From the NCBI GenBank assembly GCA_027038255.1, contig JALVXQ010000218.1:1-32669 (forward strand): 32,669 bases of DNA. Reading direction: 5' to 3'. The notes below the pieces were generated by a model. The model saw only the letters and a list, made by a program, of their open reading frames with translations, had not been told where the DNA came from and did no database searches. The DNA comes from Sulfurimonas sp. (GTDB lineage Bacteria; Campylobacterota; Campylobacteria; Campylobacterales; Sulfurimonadaceae). Below are positions 25,837 to 32,669 of the stretch, piece by piece. A program made the translations under genes and the position numbers. Within the stretch, counting starts at the first letter, position 1; each line of letters starts with the position of its first letter.

Positions 25837-27717
25837 TTAGCGTTTGATTCCTAAAAGTGTCTGCAACATTTGGTCAACAGTAGTAATGACTTTGGCAGCC
25901 GCACTATAAGAATTTTGATATTTTATAAGATTGGTCATCTCTTCGTCAGTATTAACCTTTGATACTGAAAAATATTCCATTTCTGTGGCATTAAACTGTG
26001 CAGTTACTGTGTCATTTCTAGAAATAGCTGAGTTGGTAGATATACCTACATATGTAGCTGTCAAATCATACATGCCATAGAGTGTGGTATCATATGTTTC
26101 ATTCCCTACCTTAAACTCATAAGATTCAAATTGTTGTTGTACCATATCAAGTGCAACTCTATTATCTCCAGAAGAGGAGGAGTAACCCGCACGTATATTT
26201 GTAGGATTGTCTCTATATTCTTGTGCTAGTTGAATATTACTAGCACTATCTCCCTCAAAAAAACCTCCAAGCCCTGTTGCTCCAGCAAAGTTTGTCCCAG
26301 AGGAGAAACTTTCATCACTGAGCTTATCTTCGATTGCAAAAGTATACCCCTTAGATTGGGCATCTGAATTAACGCCTAACTCTAATCTCAATGTACCATC
26401 CGCTGCTGTTTGATAACCATAAGTCATAAAATCATCAATATCATTAGTAGCGTTATTGTCCCCATTATCATCTTTATTATCTGTTATTTGTCCTTCTATA
26501 GAGTTAGTTCCTGTAGCACCGGACATTGTTGTGGAGTTGTCTATATTAATCGGCCTTCTACTTACCTCATTTCCATCTATGTCATAAATAATAATATCAA
26601 ATGAACCTTCATTAATATTTAGATTTGAGTTTACTAAAGGAGCATCACTCGCAAGAGCCAAATCATTCGATTGCATTGATGTAGCCGCACTCTGTGCATA
26701 AAGATTGTTGGTGGATTCTATCAAGCCTTTGGCAAATGCATCTAAGTCACTTGCCGTCGTTTGCAATATACCATCTGTAGGCATACCGCTTGTACTATCT
26801 ATTGAACGTCCTCGTAAATCTAAAGAAGCACCAACTCTACCTCCTGTTATTTCCTCATTCATCGGAATCAAAACACCATCTTGACGTTCATACGAGATAT
26901 CATAAAATCCATAAGGATTATCACTATTTGTAAGTTTCAGTGGATGATATGTACTTCCATCAACAATGTTAAAACCATTGACACTCACACTATAACTACC
27001 AGAACTGATATTTGAATTACTGTCAAGCTGTATATTTGATTCTAGCTGTCCTTGATGTACATCTGCACCAATAAGACGTGAGAGATCCTTTTCTAGTAAG
27101 TTCCTTTGATCACGTAAGTCATTTGCAGTGTAGCCATCGCCTGCTTCTGCTACTTCTATGGCTGCATTTACGTCTGCTAGTTGTTTTGCTGTAGAATTTA
27201 CTTCATTGATATCTAAAGCCAATTGGTCATTTACTTGCTTTTGTAAACCTACAACTTGATCTTGAGTTTGTGTTATGTGTTGTGTTAAGGTTTGTGTCTG
27301 TTCAGCCAAAGCAACCTGAGTCGCATCATTATCCGGATTATCAGCAAATGTTTGCCACATATTGTAATACTCTGACATATCATTTTTAATTCCAACACCA
27401 TCAATATCTGGAAAATATGTTGAAAGTTCTTCTAACTTTTGTCTCTCATAATCACTATACTCTTTATCTGCTGACGCAGCTGAATATTTATCAAAGACAA
27501 AATTATCAAAGATTCTACTAATATCGTCAATTTCAGTTCCATTACTAACATTACCATCCGCTGTATTTAAAGGAGTCGCAGCAGATGTAACCACCCGTTG
27601 CCGAGTATATCCATCTACTTCTGCATTTGTAATATTATTTCCCGTAGTATTCACTGCTACTTGTGCAGCGTTTAATCCGCTATATCCAATATTTAATGTA
27701 TTAAAAAGTGATGCCAT
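25837..27717 (-). CDS. flgK: Flagellar hook-associated protein 1
   Basis: N-term SLFNTLNIGYSGLNAAQVAVNTTGNNITNAEVDGYTRQR; C-term EEMTNLIKYQNSYSAAAKVITTVDQMLQTLLGIKR. Confidence 0.95.
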   Translation of the reverse strand: MASLFNTLNIGYSGLNAAQVAVNTTGNNITNAEVDGYTRQRVVTSAATPLNTADGNVSNGTEIDDISRIFDNFVFDKYSAASADKEYSDYERQKLEELSTYFPDIDGVGIKNDMSEYYNMWQTFADNPDNDATQVALAEQTQTLTQHITQTQDQVVGLQKQVNDQLALDINEVNSTAKQLADVNAAIEVAEAGDGYTANDLRDQRNLLEKDLSRLIGADVHQGQLESNIQLDSNSNISSGSYSVSVNGFNIVDGSTYHPLKLTNSDNPYGFYDISYERQDGVLIPMNEEITGGRVGASLDLRGRSIDSTSGMPTDGILQTTASDLDAFAKGLIESTNNLYAQSAATSMQSNDLALASDAPLVNSNLNINEGSFDIIIYDIDGNEVSRRPINIDNSTTMSGATGTNSIEGQITDNKDDNGDNNATNDIDDFMTYGYQTAADGTLRLELGVNSDAQSKGYTFAIEDKLSDESFSSGTNFAGATGLGGFFEGDSASNIQLAQEYRDNPTNIRAGYSSSSGDNRVALDMVQQQFESYEFKVGNETYDTTLYGMYDLTATYVGISTNSAISRNDTVTAQFNATEMEYFSVSKVNTDEEMTNLIKYQNSYSAAAKVITTVDQMLQTLLGIKR

Positions 27718-27718
27718 T

Positions 27719-28147
27719 TTAAACCCTTATCTCAAGTACATTAGACTCTTTTGATGCGACTTTCTTATAACCATGCATTTCAGTTGGTACTAATCTTTCT
27801 AAAAATGTATTATATAAATTACTGACCACTACTACAAGTTTTGCATATTTTTTATTAACTTCATGTAGTCTAGCGAGTTCTATTTTTAACTCTTTAAGTT
27901 GTTTATGCTGTTGTTCATTAAGTAAATTTTGGAGTTCTACATCAGGATTTGCGGTCATTAAAGAAGATATTTCATGATCTATCATCGCTTTTTTCGTCTC
28001 AAAAGCTTTGAGTTTCTCTTCTTTGAGAGAGAGTCTCTCAAATTGTGGGTCATGCTCTGCTTTTTTTATATCTTCTATATCTGACTCCGTTATTTTAATT
28101 AAATCTCGTAAATCTTCTAAAGCATTTTGTAAGTGATGAGTAAGCAT
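27719..28147 (-). CDS. flgN: FlgN-like flagellar export chaperone
   Basis: 142-aa coiled-coil protein between flgM and flgK, the position of FlgN; sequence similarity not checked. Confidence 0.6.
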   Translation of the reverse strand: MLTHHLQNALEDLRDLIKITESDIEDIKKAEHDPQFERLSLKEEKLKAFETKKAMIDHEISSLMTANPDVELQNLLNEQQHKQLKELKIELARLHEVNKKYAKLVVVVSNLYNTFLERLVPTEMHGYKKVASKESNVLEIRV

Positions 28148-28173
28148 CCCAAACCTCCATATTTTTTAATTAC

Positions 28174-28383
28174 TTAAAGTAACTCGTCTGCCATTTTTGT
28201 AGCTAAAGCCGACAAGTCAACTTTATATTCACCGGCATCAATAGCCTCTTTAAGTTTTTCTATTTTGTTCTGACTAGCATCTTGTGATGTAGTCAATTTA
28301 GCGTTTGCTTTTATCTCTTTGTTGTCATTCAAACTATTTGCATAAGCACTGCGCATAGCTGAACCATTGATATTTGAAATCAT
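28174..28383 (-). CDS. flgM: Anti-sigma-28 factor FlgM
   Basis: 69 aa, IEKLKEAIDAGEYKVDLSALATKMADELL is the FlgM C-terminal motif. Confidence 0.85.
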   Translation of the reverse strand: MISNINGSAMRSAYANSLNDNKEIKANAKLTTSQDASQNKIEKLKEAIDAGEYKVDLSALATKMADELL

Positions 28384-28425
28384 ATCTTGTCCTTCTAATC
28401 TGTTAGAGTATATCTTTATACAGCC

Positions 28426-28453
28426 ATATCGACAAATTTACAATTTCATTAAG
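28426..28453 (-). promoter_or_regulatory. Candidate sigma-28-type promoter upstream of flgM
   Basis: Minus strand CTTAATG-N15-CGATAT about 40-70 nt upstream of flgM ATG; CGATAT matches the FliA -10 core but the -35 and spacing are imperfect. Confidence 0.35.
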
Positions 28454-28470
28454 CATAACACTACTCTTTT

Positions 28471-28779
28471 TCATGAATTTTTACGACTTAAATAGTCATA
28501 TAACATTTGTGAAAAACCAAAACTCCCCGCACTCGCTTTTGAGAGTTCATCTCTGTACATTGATTTATATATTTTATCCCCTGGATCATTCTGCGATGCG
28601 AAAAGATCATTATCATCTTTCATCGCATTATCCATCAACATTTTAACTATAACAGCTTCAAAAGCATCTGTCTGTTTGCGCAGCGCTTTATCTTCTGCGT
28701 GAGGATTAATTTTTGGTATATCTCTGTTTTGTGTTACCAACTGTGCCTGTGAAGAGAGTTCATTCAATCCATAATCCAT
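28471..28779 (-). CDS. flgJ: Rod-binding protein FlgJ (N-terminal domain only)
   Basis: TDAFEAVIVKMLMDNAM...DPGDKIYKSMYRDELSKASAGSFGFSQMLYDYL. Confidence 0.8.
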   Translation of the reverse strand: MDYGLNELSSQAQLVTQNRDIPKINPHAEDKALRKQTDAFEAVIVKMLMDNAMKDDNDLFASQNDPGDKIYKSMYRDELSKASAGSFGFSQMLYDYLSRKNS

Positions 28780-29825
28780 TATATTACCTTCAACTCAGCA
28801 GAGATACTGCCGGCACTCTTCATCGCCTCTAAAATCGAGATGATATCTTTCGGTGTAGCCCCCAATTTTTGTAAAGAGCGTACAAGATTTGCCACAGTTG
28901 TTGTTCCTTTTTTCATATATACTTTATCTTCATTCATTCCTATCACCAGGTTATTGTCTACTTTCATAGAACCCTGTGGCTGTGATGGAGTATCTTGCTC
29001 AACTATTTTTATTGTTATGTCACCATGTGTCAATACAATCGGACTCAGTTGTATATCCACCCCAGCAACGATAGTTCCAGTTTTTTCATTGATGATGATT
29101 TTTTTCTTTGGCTGATAATTCATATCTATATTTTGCACTTCTGCCAAAAATTCAATCATAGAACGGTTTTGAGGACGTTTAAGTTTAATGCTGCGTGAGT
29201 CCATTGCCACCGCTACTTGTGTATTGTAAAAGGCATTAATGGCTTTTTGAACCGCTACCGCATTTTCAAAACCGGAATCTTTAAGCGAAAGGGTCGCATA
29301 CTTCTGATGAAAAAGGTCAATGTTAATCTCACGCTCTATAAAACCACCGTTAAATACAATACCCGTCGTTGGATGTGTCTCAGCGCCGGAACCTCTTTGA
29401 TTGAGTCCACCGATACTAAGCGGTCCTTGTGCCAGTGCATAAATCTTTCCGTCCACCCCTTTCATAGGTGTCATCAAAAGTGTTCCCCCTTCTAAAGATT
29501 TTGCATCTCCGATGGAAGAGACCGTTACATCAAACTTGTCACCCTGCCGAGCAAAAGGTTTCATAGTCGCAGTAACAACAACCGCTGCAACGTTTTTAGA
29601 CTTAATGTCGATGGGGTTCATATCGATATTCATCGCTTTGAGCATATTGGAAATTGATTGAAGTGTAAATTTTGAAGTCGTTCCGTCACCTGTCTTTTTA
29701 AGACCAACAACTAAAGAGTAACCGATTATCTGATTTTCTCGAACACCAACGATGTTGGAGACATCACTAATCTTCGTTGCATAAAGGGACGATATAAAAA
29801 GTAGTAAAGTAAAAAAATATTTCAT
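28779..29825 (-). CDS. flgI: Flagellar P-ring protein FlgI
   Basis: Signal peptide; IVGVRENQIIGYSLVVGLKKTGDGT, MTPMKGVDGKIYALAQGPLSIGG, LVRSLQKLGATPKDIISILEAMKSAGSISAEL. Confidence 0.95.
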   Translation of the reverse strand: MKYFFTLLLFISSLYATKISDVSNIVGVRENQIIGYSLVVGLKKTGDGTTSKFTLQSISNMLKAMNIDMNPIDIKSKNVAAVVVTATMKPFARQGDKFDVTVSSIGDAKSLEGGTLLMTPMKGVDGKIYALAQGPLSIGGLNQRGSGAETHPTTGIVFNGGFIEREINIDLFHQKYATLSLKDSGFENAVAVQKAINAFYNTQVAVAMDSRSIKLKRPQNRSMIEFLAEVQNIDMNYQPKKKIIINEKTGTIVAGVDIQLSPIVLTHGDITIKIVEQDTPSQPQGSMKVDNNLVIGMNEDKVYMKKGTTTVANLVRSLQKLGATPKDIISILEAMKSAGSISAELKVI

Positions 29826-29867
29826 TTTGCATAAATCCTTGAACCGTTATCAAGAATTTAGCAATTT

Positions 29868-30473
29868 TTATTCCATCTCTTCAGATACGAGGTAGCTGAG
29901 CGAGGTATTTCCAAATTTTTTAGATTTTTTTATTCTGTATGCCCCTAATTTTTGCGGTATTTCCAGACCTGTCATATGTTCTATAATAATCATTCGGACA
30001 CTCTCAATCGGCAAAGAAGCAATCAACGCCATCGTTTTATCATAAATATCTTCCATCCCCTCACGGATGCTAAAAGGCGGATCAATGTAGAAGTAAGCCT
30101 TCTCTTTTGTTTTTTTCAAACGTGCAAGCACTTGCGTGATATTTTCAAAACTATTCCCTGCAAAAACTTCACAAGCTGCAGGCTCTGTCAAGGCGATATT
30201 TTGCTTTAAAACTTTGAGCGCATCGCGATCTTGTTCCATAAAATATATCTGCTTTGCACCGCGGCTCAGAGCTTCAAGACCGATGGAGCCTGAACCGGAA
30301 AAGAGCTCAACAAAAGTTGCATCGATGATGTCAAACTGCAAGGTGTTAAAGAAAGACTCCAACACTATCGCTTTTGAGCTGCGTGTAGTCATTTTTGAAG
30401 GAAGCTGCAGAGTCTTTCCTCTGTATTTGCCAGCGATGATTTTTTTTGTAAGTTTTTTAGAATTATTTTTCAT
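29868..30473 (-). CDS. rsmD: 16S rRNA (guanine(966)-N2)-methyltransferase
   Basis: IIAGKYRGKTLQLPSKMTTRSSKAIVLESFFNTL, FVELFSGSGSIGLEALSRGAKQIYFME, YFYIDPPF. Confidence 0.9.
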   Translation of the reverse strand: MKNNSKKLTKKIIAGKYRGKTLQLPSKMTTRSSKAIVLESFFNTLQFDIIDATFVELFSGSGSIGLEALSRGAKQIYFMEQDRDALKVLKQNIALTEPAACEVFAGNSFENITQVLARLKKTKEKAYFYIDPPFSIREGMEDIYDKTMALIASLPIESVRMIIIEHMTGLEIPQKLGAYRIKKSKKFGNTSLSYLVSEEME

Positions 30474-30846
30474 AAAATGCTTTCACTGCCCGTAAAATAT
30501 TTGCCTGATACTCCTGCGTGAGAGACTCTATGCGTTTTTGTAAAATAGAAAAGTCCATAGACTCCTCCTCTTTGTACTCTGTTTTTATTTCCATTGCTTC
30601 TGCTTCATCTCTACCATAGAGATCATTATATTTTTTCTCAAGTGCCAAGATAAGCTGTGATTTTGAAAATGGTTTTTGCAGATCTGCTTCTGCTTCACTA
30701 CCGACATAAAAACAGCGTTCATCTCCCAAACAGGTCTCATCTCTAATAATAATGTCACACTTCTTTGAAGCACTCAAATATTTCGTCAAAAACAACTCTA
30801 AAGACTTTTGCAACAGTGGTGACTGGCATTCAACAGCAACTCTCAT
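30463..30846 (-). CDS. Conserved-looking hypothetical protein
   Basis: 127-aa ORF overlapping rsmD start by 11 nt and 9 nt from the exonuclease gene; no recognisable motif. Confidence 0.7.
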   Translation of the reverse strand: MRVAVECQSPLLQKSLELFLTKYLSASKKCDIIIRDETCLGDERCFYVGSEAEADLQKPFSKSQLILALEKKYNDLYGRDEAEAMEIKTEYKEEESMDFSILQKRIESLTQEYQANILRAVKAFYEK

Positions 30847-30855
30847 ATTTATCCT

Positions 30856-31572
30856 TTAGTTACTCAAATAGTACTCAATCGAGTACCGAAAATCATCATC
30901 CAAATTTTCAAGACTTAGCATCCACATCAAATAATTACGATCATTCATCGCAATATCTTCAATGTATCTGCCGCTGTACTTTCCAAAAGAGAACTTCTCA
31001 AGCAGTACATTTTCAAAACTCAGTGCATTCATCTTCTCTATGTCGACAAGCTGCGTGAAATAATCAAAAAGCAACTTAATAACAACAGTATCACTGAGTG
31101 CATGATGCGCAACCAAAGCATCTTTAATTCCACACAATTTTTTTGTATTTTGCTCATTTTTATAGAGTTTAAGTTCATAACGCAAAAACTCCAAAGTAAA
31201 TATCTCACATTCAGGAACAAGATGTTTCACCACTTTGAGTGTATCTATAATTTTACCATGCCATGTTAAACCGCCGGATGCCAACATTCCTAAAACAAAA
31301 GCAGCATTATGGACAATCAAAACATTCTCTTCAGAATTTTGCTCTTGCAAAAAAGTAAAAATTTCACTCTCACGCAAAGGAGCTTTCTCTGCAATCATCT
31401 CATTTGTGATGTTGTGCAATGCAGAAGCAGAAGGTGGAATCTTTTTTCCCTCATTGACAAATTCTAAACTACTTCTCACGCAAGAGTCCTCTTCAAAAAC
31501 AAGCATCCCCAAGGAGCAAATCTTATCTTCTCTTTCAAAACCTGTCGTTTCAATGTCTAAAAAAATCAGCAC
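30856..31572 (-). CDS. DnaQ-like 3'-5' exonuclease (DEDDh)
   Basis: MLIFLDIETTGFEREDKICSLGML (Exo I), VHNAAFVLGMLASGGLTWHGKIIDTLKVVKHL (Exo II), HHALSDTVV (Exo III); C-terminal FGKYSGRYIEDIAMNDRNYLMWML motif. Confidence 0.88.
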   Translation of the reverse strand: MLIFLDIETTGFEREDKICSLGMLVFEEDSCVRSSLEFVNEGKKIPPSASALHNITNEMIAEKAPLRESEIFTFLQEQNSEENVLIVHNAAFVLGMLASGGLTWHGKIIDTLKVVKHLVPECEIFTLEFLRYELKLYKNEQNTKKLCGIKDALVAHHALSDTVVIKLLFDYFTQLVDIEKMNALSFENVLLEKFSFGKYSGRYIEDIAMNDRNYLMWMLSLENLDDDFRYSIEYYLSN

Positions 31573-32120
31573 TTCACTATCCTGATGCTTTTACAGCGTG
31601 CTGCCATAAAGATAAAAGAGAAATACCCGCCCGCTAAGATAAAAGCATAGAGAACATAGATGTTAAACCAGTCAAAAAGTGTTTCATAAGGCGTAAAGAT
31701 GTAGGTTATTATCAAAGCTAAAACCATAAAACTGCCTACTATCCAGATAAGCAACATGAACCACTTTCTCCATACCTTGACCAAATCACCATAGCCGATA
31801 AATTCAAGATAGCCTTCTTCTGTATCTTTCTCTTTGGAACATTTTTTGAGTCGCAGCATATGCCCTGCGTGACAGCGGTTAAAAAGGTACTTTACACTGC
31901 GAAACAGTGCAATGAGAACGGCTAGATTTAAGGCAATGAAAAACCAAAATAGAAAAACATCCAAAAGAGCCGCTCTAATTTCTGCACTGAAACTCGGCAC
32001 TCCCTGTTTCACATATATTACGAGTGTTATAAGCAGGGCAAAAACAGCAGCTAAAAACAAAGAGCACAAAACAACCCGTAGAGCCCAAAAAAACCACAAC
32101 TTCAAGTAAAATTTTTGCAT
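31566..32120 (-). CDS. Hypothetical membrane protein
   Basis: 184 aa with about four TM segments in a compact co-directional block. Confidence 0.65.
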   Translation of the reverse strand: MQKFYLKLWFFWALRVVLCSLFLAAVFALLITLVIYVKQGVPSFSAEIRAALLDVFLFWFFIALNLAVLIALFRSVKYLFNRCHAGHMLRLKKCSKEKDTEEGYLEFIGYGDLVKVWRKWFMLLIWIVGSFMVLALIITYIFTPYETLFDWFNIYVLYAFILAGGYFSFIFMAARCKSIRIVKC

Positions 32121-32537
32121 CTACAGCTGCTCAAGCATTCCGTGATAGTGTTCTAGATTTATAAAACTTTTCTCAAAACGGTACCGAATGACAAACTCTA
32201 CTATTTTGTCTTTAAGCGCACTCTCGACACTCTCCACACGACCAAAGTAAGCCAGAGAGATATTTTTACTCTTAACGGCGGCATTTTTATCGTAAGCAAT
32301 GGCTAGAATCTGCAGGTATTTTCCCTCTTTTATTGCACCTAAATTCTCTTCTTGCAAAGAGACTCCAGAGAGGTTTATAGCCTTAAACTCAAAAAGTGCT
32401 TGCATACTCTGCACTTTTTCATCGATTCCTATCTCAGAGTAGAGCTCTTTTAGCCGCTCAAGATTATTTTTTCTAGCAAGTTCATAAGAAGATATTTTAT
32501 TGGTTAAATTTTTTAGTCTCTCTAGCGCTGAGCTCAT
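32121..32537 (-). CDS. Hypothetical protein
   Basis: 138-aa ORF directly abutting the downstream membrane-protein gene (0-nt gap); coiled-coil N-terminus. Confidence 0.65.
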   Translation of the reverse strand: MSSALERLKNLTNKISSYELARKNNLERLKELYSEIGIDEKVQSMQALFEFKAINLSGVSLQEENLGAIKEGKYLQILAIAYDKNAAVKSKNISLAYFGRVESVESALKDKIVEFVIRYRFEKSFINLEHYHGMLEQL

Positions 32538-32576
32538 CTTATTTCCTACTTTTCTTTACAATTCTTTATACTTGAG

Positions 32577-32620
32577 TATTAATGATAGTATATCAAATTT
32601 AAGATATAATATCATTAATA
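32577..32620 (+). promoter_or_regulatory. Long AT-rich inverted repeat containing a TATAAT -10-like box upstream of the right-edge gene
   Basis: TATTAATGATAGTATATC (32577-32594) / GATATAATATCATTAATA (32603-32620): 17/18 complementary arms, 8-nt spacer; TATAAT at 32605-32610. Confidence 0.55.
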
Positions 32621-32641
32621 TTTTTACAGCTAAAGAGAACT

Positions 32642-32669
32642 ATGGACTACTTAAAGATCAAGGGCAAAT
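32642..32669 (+). CDS. Start of a CDS truncated by window edge; possibly MurA (MDYLKIKGK...)
   Basis: ATG with upstream AAAGAGA; first codons MDYLKIKGK resemble MurA N-termini. Only nine codons visible. Confidence 0.4.

Noticed and set aside
31881-31895. AAAAAGGTAC and similar short matches to pieces of the 6829-7097 element (also around 8971, 22600)
   Set aside because: Only about 10 nt, inside coding genes, without the terminal repeats; not additional copies.
1-32669. CRISPR array, rRNA, transposase or integrase genes
   Set aside because: No regularly spaced direct repeats, no rRNA-like sequence, and no ORF with transposase/integrase motifs were found on reading the window.

Overview
The window looks like a Campylobacterota (Sulfurimonas-like) chromosome segment. 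This is inferred from gene content: aclBA ATP-citrate lyase, an flgI-J-M-N-K block, ccoI/ccoS and an LPS heptose cluster. Left third (1-9.4 kb): an LPS-core/outer-core locus with an O-antigen-ligase-like gene, four GT9 heptosyltransferase-family genes, GT4 and GT2 glycosyltransferases, an LPS-kinase-like gene and a membrane-anchored putative glycoside hydrolase. Then a YfaZ-like beta-barrel, hldE, hldD, cytochrome c, ccoS, ccoI, a short asparaginase-domain protein, gmhB, gmhA, aclA/aclB, an ArnT-like membrane protein, a pabA/trpG amidotransferase, a Fic ('mobile mystery protein B'-type)/HTH pair, an AI-2E-type transporter, an orphan DppC-like permease, flgK/flgN/flgM/flgJ/flgI, rsmD, a DnaQ-like exonuclease and the first codons of a possible murA. 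The most unusual signal is a non-coding, highly folded 269-bp element at 6829-7097. It has 33-bp terminal inverted repeats (32/33 identical) enclosing two large hairpin arms with nested palindromes, and fills the divergent gap between two LPS genes. It is MITE-like or a structured RNA/DNA element. Other signals are a perfectly symmetric face-to-face promoter (4334-4358), an operator-like palindrome in front of the Fic/HTH pair, and a long AT-rich inverted repeat upstream of the murA-like start. Everything here comes from reading the sequence; no homology searches were run.
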